The notes: a model not told the origin generated them from the letters alone. A stretch of 13,939 bases of DNA from an uncultured Dyadobacter sp. (GCA_937880795.1 CALGRQ010000255.1:1-13939), one strand, 5' to 3'; counted from the stretch's first letter, positions 1 through 8,738 are shown. Made by a program: numbers and translations.

Positions 1-801
1 ACCACTTAAATTCAAATACGAACTTAAATACGAATTTAACTTAACATCCATATTAGATCTGAAATTGGCCCAAAAGAAATTCGGACTTGAATTATAGTCT
101 TCCTGATCTGTTTTAAACTGGCTACCTTGATGCAATATATTAATATTCGAGAAATAAGTTACTTTATCACTTCCTCCCGTTACATCTACTCCGGCTCGTT
201 GTGTCAGAGCCTGTTTTTTAAAGAACAAATCATACCAGTTTGTATTAGGATATAAATTAGGATCTTCTCCTGAACGATATTTTTCAATTTGTTCCACCGA
301 ATAATAGTAATTTTTCCCAAATCCATCATTATAAGCTGCTTCATTTCTTAGTTGTGCATATTCCGCCGAATTAATAAAGACAGGAGTAGTAGTTACTTCC
401 TGGACAGAGGCGTCTAAACGTACATTCACCCGTAGGTCACCCGGCGTTCCCCGTTTTGTCTTGATCACAATAATTCCATTTCCTCCTTGTATTCCATAAA
501 GAGCTTGGGAAGCAGCATCTTTTAATACAGATATGGATTCTATTTCCGCGGCGGTAATGTAATCTAAAGTTTGACTTGGCTTATAACCCACCACAATTCC
601 ATCCACCACGACAGTTGCCTCATTGCCATGAGAATTATTAATTCCTCTCACATAAAGACTGGTCGTTGCTCTCGATGGTTCTGAGTAAGTCTCTTTCGTA
701 TAAAGACCGGGCAATCGTCCGGCTAAGGATTGACTAATATTATTCACCGGAGATCGGAGCAATTCCTCTCCGGTCACAGTCGAAATCGATCCGGAAATAT
801 C
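1..801 (-). pseudogene. SusC/RagA-type TonB-dependent receptor fragment, N-terminus missing, runs off left edge
   Basis: Read on the minus strand, an uninterrupted frame of about 267 codons encodes the plug domain and start of the barrel of a SusC/RagA outer-membrane receptor. Visible landmarks, in order, are ISGSISTVTGEEL, SLAGRLPGLYT, the plug signature VLKDAASQALYG and GNGIIVIKTKRG, followed by barrel-type sequence (NTNWYDLFF, VTGGSDKVTYFSN). SusC proteins import oligomers across the outer membrane together with a SusD lipoprotein. The signal peptide, carboxypeptidase-like domain and TonB box that should precede the plug are absent. Upstream the frame loses family resemblance at about 801 and meets a stop at 820-822, with no plausible start codon. 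The homology ends where a plus-strand SusC C-terminus begins, so the gene is 5'-truncated by a rearrangement or an assembly join. Its C-terminal part lies outside the window. By hand count GC is about 39%, lower than in the adjacent SusD gene. Confidence 0.85.
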
Positions 802-868
802 GTCCGGAAACGGACTGGTTTATCCACAACAGCGCCTGATCAATGTCGGCTTCAATCTTTCATTTTAA
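788..868 (+). pseudogene. C-terminal remnant of a second SusC-type receptor
   Basis: The last 27 codons of a plus-strand SusC gene are recognisable. They begin DPEISSGNGLVYPQQR and end INVGFNLSF followed by TAA at 866-868. A DPE motif, then YPQQR, then a final amphipathic strand ending in Phe is the usual C-terminal end of SusC/RagA barrels. The stop lies 12 nt before the SusD start at 881, the normal spacing in a susC-susD operon, so this tail belongs to the SusD gene that follows. Upstream of 788 the frame stays open only back to a stop at 731-733 and no longer resembles a receptor. That stretch is instead the antisense of the minus-strand SusC plug region. More than 95% of a typical ~1000-residue SusC is therefore missing. 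Confidence 0.75.
790..808. repeat. TCCGGA repeat pair at the SusC/SusC junction
   Basis: TCCGGA-AATATCG-TCCGGA lies at the join between the two opposed SusC fragments. TCCGGA is itself palindromic, so the pair can be read as a direct or an inverted repeat with a 7-nt spacer. As direct repeats the copies extend to TCCGGAAA (790-797 and 803-810). The sequence reads sensibly in both receptor frames: as DDISGS on the minus strand and as DPEISSG on the plus strand. That is what short inverted homology at a recombination end point would look like. The pattern is seen directly; a recombination role is inference. Confidence 0.5.
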
Positions 869-880
869 TTCATTTCAGCG

Positions 881-2731
881 ATGTCAAAATTCATAAAACA
901 TATAATTCTGGGATTCTCCGCACTAACGCTGTCGGGATGTGCAGAAGAGTGGCTGGATAGAAAGCCACAAAATATTATTCTGGAAGATCAGGTTTGGAAC
1001 GACTCCAAAATGATCACCGGCCTGCTAGCCAATTATTACGATCGCTTGCCAGCGCATACCTCATTAACAACAGGCTGGGCAGAATTTGCCGCCTACGACG
1101 AGGCCATGTGGTCAAACAACGACGATGGGCGAAACAACATCGTTTCCTACCCGTTTGATCGATGGAGACTATGGGACTATACCCTCATCCGCGATATCAA
1201 TCTGGCATTGGAAAACATTCAAAAGTACAGTACCTCTCTTTCAGATACGCAAAAGAGTCAGTTTTCTGCCGAGTTCCGTTTCCTAAGAGCCCAAGTATAT
1301 TTTGATCTGGTAAAACGCATGGGTGGTGTGCCGTTGGTAACAAAACAATTGATATATGATTTCAATGGCAATCCCGAAACCTTGCAACAGCCTCGTAATA
1401 AAGAGGAAGAAGTATATGACTTCATAGCCACCGAACTGGACGCGATCAAGGAACAACTCGGCAATGCCGGCAGCAATACCCGCGCCAACAAATTTACGGC
1501 CATGGCACTTAAGAGCCGTGCAATGCTCTATGCAGCCTCCATTGCCAAATACAATGGACGCATGGCTTCGCCGATCTCGACACCGGGTGGAGAAGTGGGT
1601 ATACCTGCTGCTCGTGCCAACGACTATTATGCCAAATCGCTCGCTGCGTCGGAAGAGATCATCAACAGTGGTAATTATGCGCTTTATGCGACCAATCCGA
1701 ATATCGGTGAAAATTTTTACGATGCCATTACCAAAAAATCGGCGAACCGTGAAATCATTCTGGCGCAAGACTTTCTGATCAGCAAGGATAAAAGACATGG
1801 CTTTACATATGACAACATAGCCCGCAACGTGCGCGAAGACAACCTTTCGTCTTCTTCCATCACACCATCGCTAAACCTTGTTGAAGATTACGAGTATTTG
1901 GATGGAACACCAGGTGCACTAAAAATCCGGAATGCTTCTAATACCGATTACATTTATTACGATCAGTTGCAAGATGTATTTGCCAACAAGGACGCACGTC
2001 TCTACGGAACAGTCGTATATCCCGGCACCTCATTCCGTGGCACGCCGGTGCAGATACAAGCTGGTGTTAAAGTATGGAATGCCTCTACAAATAGTTACAG
2101 AACCGTGGAGTCAAACACACTCGGATCCAACTACGAAGATGGTGGCTTACTGACCGGCTCATCGGGTCCTCAGCGTTCACAGACCGAAGTAACCAACTCA
2201 GGTTTCTACCTAAGAAAATATGTAGATCAAACGGCCATGTCGAGTACACGTGGGATACGGAGTGACATGTGGTGGATACGATACAGACTGGGCGAAATTT
2301 ATCTCAATGCCAGCGAAGCGGCTTTGGAAACAGGTAAAACCGCCGATGCATTGAAATATGTGAACAAGTTGAGAGAACGTGCCGGTTTCCCTGCCAATAG
2401 TTTGAAAACGCTTACGATTGAAAAATTGCAAAATGAGCGTCGGGTGGAGCTCGCTTTTGAAGATCACCGCGTGTGGGATTTGAAAAGATGGAGAACCGCC
2501 CATGAGGTATGGAATGGTAATGCCAATAACCCCAAAGCGGTTATATATGCGCTATATCCGTACCGTATCGTACGTCCCGGACATGCCACGCACAATAAAT
2601 ATGTATTTGAAAAAATGGTAGCGCCGCGTTTCCGTGCCCCACGTTTTTTCCAAATGGGTAATTACTATTCTTCCATCGAGCAGCTCGTGATCGATAACAA
2701 CCCGAAAATTATCCGTAATCCTTTTCATTAA
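881..2731 (+). CDS. SusD/RagB-family nutrient-binding outer-membrane lipoprotein
   Basis: This 616-residue protein is a SusD/RagB-type surface lipoprotein that caps a SusC channel and binds its ligand. A lipoprotein signal ends in LSGC with the lipidated Cys at residue 20. The following A-E-E resembles the acidic export signal that sends Bacteroidota lipoproteins to the cell surface. The N-terminal region has SusD features (WLDRKPQ, then YDRLP, and FRFLRAQVYFDLVKRMGGVPLV near residues 130-150). The C-terminal region has the family hallmark NERRVELAFEDHRVWDLKRW near residues 520-540. Length is within the usual 500-650. Start: ATG 12 nt after the SusC stop, preceded by ATTTCAG, which also precedes the next gene's start. 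The ligand cannot be named. Its partner SusC is almost entirely missing here, so the pair may not function in this arrangement. Confidence 0.95.
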   Translation: MSKFIKHIILGFSALTLSGCAEEWLDRKPQNIILEDQVWNDSKMITGLLANYYDRLPAHTSLTTGWAEFAAYDEAMWSNNDDGRNNIVSYPFDRWRLWDYTLIRDINLALENIQKYSTSLSDTQKSQFSAEFRFLRAQVYFDLVKRMGGVPLVTKQLIYDFNGNPETLQQPRNKEEEVYDFIATELDAIKEQLGNAGSNTRANKFTAMALKSRAMLYAASIAKYNGRMASPISTPGGEVGIPAARANDYYAKSLAASEEIINSGNYALYATNPNIGENFYDAITKKSANREIILAQDFLISKDKRHGFTYDNIARNVREDNLSSSSITPSLNLVEDYEYLDGTPGALKIRNASNTDYIYYDQLQDVFANKDARLYGTVVYPGTSFRGTPVQIQAGVKVWNASTNSYRTVESNTLGSNYEDGGLLTGSSGPQRSQTEVTNSGFYLRKYVDQTAMSSTRGIRSDMWWIRYRLGEIYLNASEAALETGKTADALKYVNKLRERAGFPANSLKTLTIEKLQNERRVELAFEDHRVWDLKRWRTAHEVWNGNANNPKAVIYALYPYRIVRPGHATHNKYVFEKMVAPRFRAPRFFQMGNYYSSIEQLVIDNNPKIIRNPFH

Positions 2732-2742
2732 TTTCAGAAATC

Positions 2743-3432
2743 ATGAAAACGAAATTTCACATTCCAATCATACTATCTGCACTGTCGCTGCTGAGCGTGC
2801 TCACCTCTTGCGAAAAAGACAATCGTGCCGAACCTAAATCTACGTTGAAAGGACGCGTGGTATATGACGGACAAGCGGTAGGCGTACGCTCCAATGGGGT
2901 ACAACTGGAATTATGGCAACCTGGCTACCAGTTGTTTACAAAAATACCCGTACTGGTAAATCAGGATGGTACTTTTTCCGCCTCACTGTTTGATGGCAAT
3001 TACAAACTGGTTCGCCTGCGGGGCAATGGTCCGTGGGTCAGCAATATCGACACCATTGAGGTCTCTCTCCGTGGAAGTCAGGAACTAGACGTACCGGTTG
3101 AGCCTTACTTTACCATTAAAAACGATAGCTATACCAAAGAAGCTGGCAAGGTTTCTGCAACGTTTTCGGTAAACCAGGTAGTGTCATCGGCCAAAGTGGA
3201 ACGCGTGAATTTGTATATCGGCACCACCCTCATTACGGACCCGAATAACAATGCCAGCATTACAGAAAAACCCGGGTCGGAATTGACAGACCTCTCCAAG
3301 CCGGTAACATTAACGGCCACTTTATCGGCAGCACTCGCAGGACGTGAGTATGTATATGCTCGTGTGGGTATAAAAACAGCCGGTGTAGCTGAGATGATCT
3401 TTGGCGCTCCTCAAAAAATTCAATTGAAATAA
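2743..3432 (+). CDS. DUF3823-family lipoprotein of a Sus-type operon
   Basis: A 229-residue lipoprotein: the signal peptide ends in LTSC, with Cys 23 followed by E-K-D, so it is probably exported to the outer membrane. The first half (about residues 34-125) carries the pattern I associate with DUF3823: LKGRVVYDGQAVGVRSNGV, LELWQPGY, then QDGTFSASLFDGNYKLV and DVPVEPYF. The second half (about 127-229) is a predicted beta-rich domain ending AREY-like (GREYVYARVGIKT). Such proteins regularly follow SusC/SusD pairs and are thought to be accessory ligand-binding or surface components; no enzymatic role is known to me. The ATG lies 11 nt after the SusD stop, so the genes are co-transcribed. A strong terminator follows, making this the last gene of the Sus-type operon. 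Confidence 0.85.
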   Translation: MKTKFHIPIILSALSLLSVLTSCEKDNRAEPKSTLKGRVVYDGQAVGVRSNGVQLELWQPGYQLFTKIPVLVNQDGTFSASLFDGNYKLVRLRGNGPWVSNIDTIEVSLRGSQELDVPVEPYFTIKNDSYTKEAGKVSATFSVNQVVSSAKVERVNLYIGTTLITDPNNNASITEKPGSELTDLSKPVTLTATLSAALAGREYVYARVGIKTAGVAEMIFGAPQKIQLK

Positions 3433-3468
3433 GGGCAGACCTAAAAAACTTTAAGTTTTAGAAATTGT

Positions 3469-3509
3469 AAATCCTGAGTACGTTCATTTTTTCGTACTCA
3501 GGATTTTTT
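3469..3509 (+). terminator. Rho-independent terminator of the SusD-DUF3823 operon
   Basis: A perfect 14-bp stem (AAATCCTGAGTACG at 3469-3482, complement at 3493-3506) encloses a 10-nt loop and runs into a T tract to 3509. It lies 36 nt after the DUF3823 stop and separates this operon from the 5-oxoprolinase set. Confidence 0.93.
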
Positions 3510-3757
3510 ATTGCTCTTGCTACAACAACCCGACAGTCTCAGGGATAGGTTTTATACCCGGTTTTCCCTTCGGGACAAAAGATTGATGGCTGAATCAGTA
3601 TTTTAAAATGATCTTTTCAGAATAATTCAATAGCTTTTCGGAAGTTTCAGATACAGGTGATATAGGCTCAATTTTCATTTCTATAAATCGCACCAGAAGT
3701 ATTTCGGAATGACCACTCAAAATACTGAAACAGACCATTATACCATAACACCATCAC
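3510..3757. other. Intergenic region before 5-oxoprolinase, no gene seen
   Basis: About 250 nt between the terminator and the 5-oxoprolinase start. It must hold that gene's promoter, because transcription of the Sus operon should stop upstream. I find no exact TAnnTTTG element; TAGCTTTT around 3632 is one base off. An ATG at 3709 opens a 29-codon frame that overlaps the 5-oxoprolinase start in another frame and resembles nothing I know. No credible RNA gene or repeat is visible. Confidence 0.5.
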
Positions 3758-6700
3758 GTGACTGCAATAACGACTCCCATCTGGAAAATCAATATTGATA
3801 CCGGCGGTACTTTTACCGACTGTCTCGCCATCGATCCCGACGGTAATACCCATCGGATCAAAGTACTCAGTTCCTCTCGTTTACGAGGACGCATCATTGA
3901 TAAACTCGCTCCATGTATATATAAATTCGAAAGTCCCTGGCAATATACCAGTCGCGTTTTGGAAGGTTACACGTTACGTGTCAATCAGATTGACGGTAAA
4001 CTAATATCCCTCGACTGTGAAAAGGGAATACTCATTTCCGACCAAGAATTTACCTGCAATGGCACAACAGATTTTGAGTTATTTGGTGAAGAAGAAGCAC
4101 CTATTTTAGCTGCTCGGCTCCTCACGCAAACCGCCCTGCACGAACCCTTACCTCCTATTGATATGCGATTAGGAACCACCAAAGGAACCAATGCACTTCT
4201 GGAACGAAAAGGAGCTAAAACTTTATTGGTGGTTACCAAAGGATTCAAAGACCTGTTATACATCGGGAATCAGCAACGCCCATCTCTTTTTCAATTGGAT
4301 ATTCCCGAGACCCGACTGTTATACAGTGGCGTACTGGAAATAGACGAAAGGATGGATGCCGGAGGACGGGTTATTCAGCAGCCAAACCTTGCTCAGCTTC
4401 AATTACCAACCGACCAGTCCTATGAGGCAGTGGCCGTGTCGTTGTTACATTCATACCAGAATGACGTACACGAAAAGTCTATTGTGAATACATTTAGGGA
4501 GGCGGGAACGAAGTATATATCTTCTTCGACTGCACTATTCCCTTTCTCACATTATTTGCGGAGAACCCAAACAGCCGTCGTAAACGCATATCTGGATCCC
4601 GTTTTAGACACCTACTTAACCAGTATACGCAATACCTTACTGGCGGGCACATTAAAAATTATGACCAGCACGGGCAGCTTATCTGAGCTGGCTGGATTTC
4701 GGGCAAAAGACAGTCTTCTTAGCGGCCCTTCGGGCGGTATGGTAGCAGCAGCACAGCAAGCCAGGAAACTGGGTGTTAAAAAGGTACTTACCTTTGATAT
4801 GGGTGGTACCAGCACCGATGTGGCCCGAATCGATGGCGAACCTGAACTGAAATACATTACCGAGATTGATGGCATAGAATTTCACAATCCAACGCTTGCC
4901 ATTGAAACCGTTGCCGCAGGTGGTGGATCTATCTGTTGGTTCGATGGCTTCACATTGCAGGTTGGGCCAGAAAGTGCCGGAGCTTCACCCGGGCCTGCCT
5001 GCTATGGAGCAGGTGGACCACTTACCATTACGGATGTAAACCTGTTGCTGGGCAAGCTGGATGCCACCAAGTTCAGTATACCCATTACACCAGCCCATGC
5101 ACTGCAAGCACTCGACCAACTTGGTATAGACATTGCGACCCAAACGGGTCATACCTTAACAGCTTATGAAATTTTAACGGGGCTGGAACGCATTGCCAAT
5201 GAAAAAATGGCTGATGCCATCCGAAAAATTTCCGTAGAGAAAGGAATAAACCCCGAAGAGTACATGCTTATTACTTTCGGGGGTGCAGGAGGACTTCACA
5301 GTTGCCAACTTGCCGATTTACTGGATATTAAAAATGTACTTATTCCTTATGACGCCGGCTTATTCAGTGCCGTTGGCATTGGCTCTGCGTTAATTAGTAC
5401 CATTGCTTCCAAACAAATTTTACAAACCTGGGAGCTGGCGCTACCGCACATGGACCTCTGGATTCAGGAACTATTGAACCAAGCCAAAACGATTCTTCAA
5501 CAACAAAACATTGACGCCTTTGAAATCGCTTTTTGCTCCGTATCACTGCGATTTGCCGGACAGGAAAATACCATAGAAGTGGCTTGGGATGGAGCAACAA
5601 CGATCCAGCAATTTAAAACAAGCTATATCAATCAGTTTGGCTATTACCCCGAAAACATGGCTGTGGAACTGGAAAGCATTAAGATGAAGGTGCAGGAAAA
5701 AACCGCTTCGTATACAACCGTTCCTCCGTTAAAAACAGGATCTCCGGCTAATCCGGTTCGGGAAATCACACCGAATTTTTCTGCATCCGAAACCACTGTG
5801 AATCTATATGAATGGGATTTGTTACAAACAGGCGATCTACTCACAGGCCCCTCAGTTTTACTCAATAATACATCTACCGTATACATTCCCGAAGGATGGC
5901 AACTTGTCATTCAAGCCAATAAAGATGCAGTTGCGTGGAAATTATCTCAGCAACAGGAGGTCATTACCCATGACAAAGAAGAAGTTGCCTTACAGCTTTT
6001 CACCAATCGTTTTGAAGCCATTGCTGAGGAAATGGGCGCACAGCTACAACGCACCGCATTTTCAGTAAACGTAAAAGAACGACTTGATTTTTCCTGTGCA
6101 TTGCTGGATGCCGAGGGTGATTTGTTGGTCAATGCACAACACATACCCGTACATCTGGGCAGCATGGGGATATGTGGCCGATTGGTCCGAGAAGCCATCG
6201 AGATTGGGCCCGGCGATGTAGTCATCACCAACCATCCTAAATATGGTGGTTCTCATCTGCCCGATGTGACGCTAATCGCAGGGGTTTTCACAGATTCAGG
6301 TTCTTGTATAGGCTATGTGATCAATCGCGCCCATCATGCTGAAATCGGAGGTAAAACACCAGGTTCTATGCCTCCTGATGCCATTTGTCTGACCGAGGAA
6401 GGTGTTGTCATTTCGCCTCAATATTTAGTCAGGAATGGAGAATTTCAATGGGAAAACCTGAACCAACTTTTCACAGAAGGCCTATACCCTACTCGTAATT
6501 TCATGTCCAATGAGGCCGACATCCTGGCCGCGTTGTCAGCCTTAAAAAAAGGGAGTGATCAGTTACTGAAATTAACGGATACGCATGGCTTAGAAACGAT
6601 TCAGAAATATATGTACTTGCTAAAAGCAAGTACCGTTTCTCAACTTGAAAGTACACTAAAACCCATTCAAGGTAAAACCTTTGAAGCAACGGAATCTCTT

Positions 6701-7519
6701 GATGATGGCCATCAAATTGCGGTAAAGATTACCATTCAATCTCAAAAACAGGTATTTGATTTTACAGGGACCTCGGCCGTACACCCACACAACTTGAATG
6801 CCAATATTTCCATTCTGCACAGCGCCATTCTATACGTCCTCCGTCTCCTGGTGAACAAAAAAATACCGCTCAACGATGGCCTAATGAAGCATGTGGAAAT
6901 TATATTACCAGAAAACAGTTTTCTGCATCCTCATTTTTCCGACGATCCACTGGTGTGCCCGGCGGTGGTAGGGGGTAATACCGAAGTAAGCCAACGGCTG
7001 GTAGACACGCTACTCAAAGCATTTGGACTTGCCGCCTGTAGCCAGGGAACCATGAACAATTTCTTATTTGGCAACCAGCATTTCGGCTATTATGAAACCA
7101 TTGGCGGCGGTGCCGGTGCCGGTCCTGATTTTGATGGCAGATCAGCCGTGCATCAACATATGACCAACACACGAATCACGGATCCCGAACAACTGGAACG
7201 AAAATATCCGGTACGCCTGCTCGAGTTCGGTATACGTCCTCATTCCGGCGGACGTGGCAAACACAAGGGAGGAAATGGTATAAGACGAAAAGTGATGTTT
7301 TTGGATAAATTACAGGTTACCCTCCTGGGTCAGCACCGGAAATACCAACCCTATGGTTTGGAGGGAGGAGAAAATGGACTATGTGGTGCACATACATTAC
7401 GATCAGGCGAAGTAACGACCGCATTGCCGGGTATCGTAAATTTTGAAACGAATGAAGGAGATATACTACTCATTGAAACCCCGGGTGGTGGTGGATTTGG
7501 CACGCTAAACGGTATATGA
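3758..7519 (+). CDS. ATP-dependent 5-oxoprolinase (fused HyuA-HyuB type)
   Basis: This 1253-residue protein matches the one-chain 5-oxoprolinase family, which hydrolyses 5-oxo-L-proline (pyroglutamate) to L-glutamate with ATP in the cytoplasm. The length is close to the usual ~1280. The HyuA-type half (about residues 8-720) has the actin/HSP70-like ATP-binding motifs DTGGTFTD at 14-21, GPSGGM at 323-328 and FDMGGTSTD at 346-354. The HyuB-type half (about 743-1250) begins at LFTNRFEAIAEEMG, contains VKERLDFSCALLD, QHIPVHLGSMG and TNHPKYGGSHLPD, and ends in PGGGGFG. No signal peptide or membrane segment is present. Start: GTG at 3758, the only reasonable choice because a TAA lies in frame at 3746-3748 and family members begin just before the first glycine motif. 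The next gene starts 54 nt downstream, so they are likely co-transcribed. A hydantoinase-type activity on a related lactam cannot be excluded from sequence. Confidence 0.93.
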   Translation: MTAITTPIWKINIDTGGTFTDCLAIDPDGNTHRIKVLSSSRLRGRIIDKLAPCIYKFESPWQYTSRVLEGYTLRVNQIDGKLISLDCEKGILISDQEFTCNGTTDFELFGEEEAPILAARLLTQTALHEPLPPIDMRLGTTKGTNALLERKGAKTLLVVTKGFKDLLYIGNQQRPSLFQLDIPETRLLYSGVLEIDERMDAGGRVIQQPNLAQLQLPTDQSYEAVAVSLLHSYQNDVHEKSIVNTFREAGTKYISSSTALFPFSHYLRRTQTAVVNAYLDPVLDTYLTSIRNTLLAGTLKIMTSTGSLSELAGFRAKDSLLSGPSGGMVAAAQQARKLGVKKVLTFDMGGTSTDVARIDGEPELKYITEIDGIEFHNPTLAIETVAAGGGSICWFDGFTLQVGPESAGASPGPACYGAGGPLTITDVNLLLGKLDATKFSIPITPAHALQALDQLGIDIATQTGHTLTAYEILTGLERIANEKMADAIRKISVEKGINPEEYMLITFGGAGGLHSCQLADLLDIKNVLIPYDAGLFSAVGIGSALISTIASKQILQTWELALPHMDLWIQELLNQAKTILQQQNIDAFEIAFCSVSLRFAGQENTIEVAWDGATTIQQFKTSYINQFGYYPENMAVELESIKMKVQEKTASYTTVPPLKTGSPANPVREITPNFSASETTVNLYEWDLLQTGDLLTGPSVLLNNTSTVYIPEGWQLVIQANKDAVAWKLSQQQEVITHDKEEVALQLFTNRFEAIAEEMGAQLQRTAFSVNVKERLDFSCALLDAEGDLLVNAQHIPVHLGSMGICGRLVREAIEIGPGDVVITNHPKYGGSHLPDVTLIAGVFTDSGSCIGYVINRAHHAEIGGKTPGSMPPDAICLTEEGVVISPQYLVRNGEFQWENLNQLFTEGLYPTRNFMSNEADILAALSALKKGSDQLLKLTDTHGLETIQKYMYLLKASTVSQLESTLKPIQGKTFEATESLDDGHQIAVKITIQSQKQVFDFTGTSAVHPHNLNANISILHSAILYVLRLLVNKKIPLNDGLMKHVEIILPENSFLHPHFSDDPLVCPAVVGGNTEVSQRLVDTLLKAFGLAACSQGTMNNFLFGNQHFGYYETIGGGAGAGPDFDGRSAVHQHMTNTRITDPEQLERKYPVRLLEFGIRPHSGGRGKHKGGNGIRRKVMFLDKLQVTLLGQHRKYQPYGLEGGENGLCGAHTLRSGEVTTALPGIVNFETNEGDILLIETPGGGGFGTLNGI

Positions 7520-7573
7520 CCAAACCTATACAATTTGTTTTCAGGCTATAAAAGAACATTCAGCGAAAATACA

Positions 7574-8734
7574 ATGGCAAACTCCAACTCAAAAACGCTT
7601 CTCGGAGCAGCATTTTTGATGGCGACATCTGCGGTAGGGCCGGGCTTCCTGACCCAAACTACGGTATTTACTCAGCAACTAACCACCAGTTTTGGATTCA
7701 TCATCCTCATCTCTGTGCTGATAGACCTTTGCGTACAATACAACATTTGGCAGATTATTACCGTCTCAGGAAAGCACGCACAGGACCTTGCCAATGCTCT
7801 TTTCCCTGGATTAGGCTACCTTTTGGCTTTTCTAATCGTGGTGGGCGGACTGGCATTTAATATTGGAAATGTAGCCGGCGCCGGCCTTGGTATCGAAGCC
7901 ATGACGGGTATTCCGGTGCATATAGGCGCCTTGGGAAGTGCGGCCATGGCCATTGCTATATTTTTGTTCAAAGAGGCCGGAAATGCCATGGATAAATTTG
8001 CCAAATTCCTGGGTCTACTCATGATCTTACTGATTGTGTTTGTCGCCTTTACGGCAAATCCTCCCCTGGCCAAGGCAGTGCAACACACTTTTATACCCGA
8101 GCAATTTGACGCCATTGCCACACTCACATTGGTAGGTGGAACCGTAGGTGGCTATATATCATTTGCAGGCGCACATCGTTTGCTAGATTCTGGTATATCC
8201 GGACAAGCCGCATTGCCTCAGGTAAACAAAAGTGCCTCCACGGGCATTCTAGTAACCGCACTAATCCGATACCTTCTATTTTTAGCCACACTAGGGGTAA
8301 TCATTACAGGCGTTACCGTCAATCCTGATAACCCTACGGCATCGGTGTTTGAACATGCAGCAGGTGCATGGGGAAAACTGATGTTTGGACTCATGATATG
8401 GTGTGCGGCCATTACATCAGTAGTAGGTGCGGCATATACCTCCATTTCTTTTATACGTTCCTTTCATCCCTGGTTAGAAAAATATCACACAAGCCTTACC
8501 ATTGTTTTTATCATCATTTCTACCGCCGTTTTCCTCTTCATCGGAAAGCCCGTTACCGTATTAATATTCGTGGGTACGCTCAATGGTTTCGTCTTGCCCA
8601 TTGCCCTTGCTATACTATTGATTGTGAGTAGAAAATCTCGACTAATGGGAACTTACAAACACCCACTGGCATTGCAAATAGCGGGTTGGGGAGTTGTTTT
8701 TATTCTTTTAGGCATGGGAATCAATTTGATCTAA
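7574..8734 (+). CDS. NRAMP-fold transporter lacking canonical metal-binding motifs (YcsG-like)
   Basis: A 386-residue, strongly hydrophobic protein with about 11 predicted membrane helices, resembling the NRAMP family. Canonical NRAMP metal transporters bind the ion with DPGN in helix 1 and an MPH motif in helix 6. Here the helix 1 site reads GPGF (residues 22-25), and the helix 6 site reads TVGGY (190-194) where TVMPH is expected. The metal-ligating Asp, Asn and Met are therefore gone. Divalent metal transport is unlikely; I infer a small organic substrate. Bacillus subtilis ycsG, an NRAMP relative encoded beside pxpA/kipI/kipA (prokaryotic 5-oxoprolinase) genes, has the same association, so 5-oxoproline is the leading candidate. 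The ATG at 7574 is preferred to a TTG at 7535, because the TTG would add 13 polar residues and the ATG sits in an A-rich leader right before helix 1. Confidence 0.82.
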   Translation: MANSNSKTLLGAAFLMATSAVGPGFLTQTTVFTQQLTTSFGFIILISVLIDLCVQYNIWQIITVSGKHAQDLANALFPGLGYLLAFLIVVGGLAFNIGNVAGAGLGIEAMTGIPVHIGALGSAAMAIAIFLFKEAGNAMDKFAKFLGLLMILLIVFVAFTANPPLAKAVQHTFIPEQFDAIATLTLVGGTVGGYISFAGAHRLLDSGISGQAALPQVNKSASTGILVTALIRYLLFLATLGVIITGVTVNPDNPTASVFEHAAGAWGKLMFGLMIWCAAITSVVGAAYTSISFIRSFHPWLEKYHTSLTIVFIIISTAVFLFIGKPVTVLIFVGTLNGFVLPIALAILLIVSRKSRLMGTYKHPLALQIAGWGVVFILLGMGINLI

Positions 8735-8738
8735 ATCG

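Noticed and set aside
730..960. A 76-codon plus-strand ORF crossing the SusC junction
   Set aside because: It runs out of frame through both the SusC tail and the start of SusD and resembles no protein; it is a by-product of the junction.
1283..1798. A 171-codon minus-strand ORF
   Set aside because: It lies wholly antisense to the well-supported SusD gene and has an unnatural composition.
3758..7519. N-methylhydantoinase or acetone carboxylase subunits instead of 5-oxoprolinase
   Set aside because: Those are usually separate A and B chains. A single ~1250-residue chain with both halves matches the 5-oxoprolinase form, though substrate is not proven by sequence.
7535..7573. Upstream TTG start giving the transporter 13 more residues
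   Set aside because: The extension is polar and unlike the family N-terminus; the ATG at 7574 fits better.
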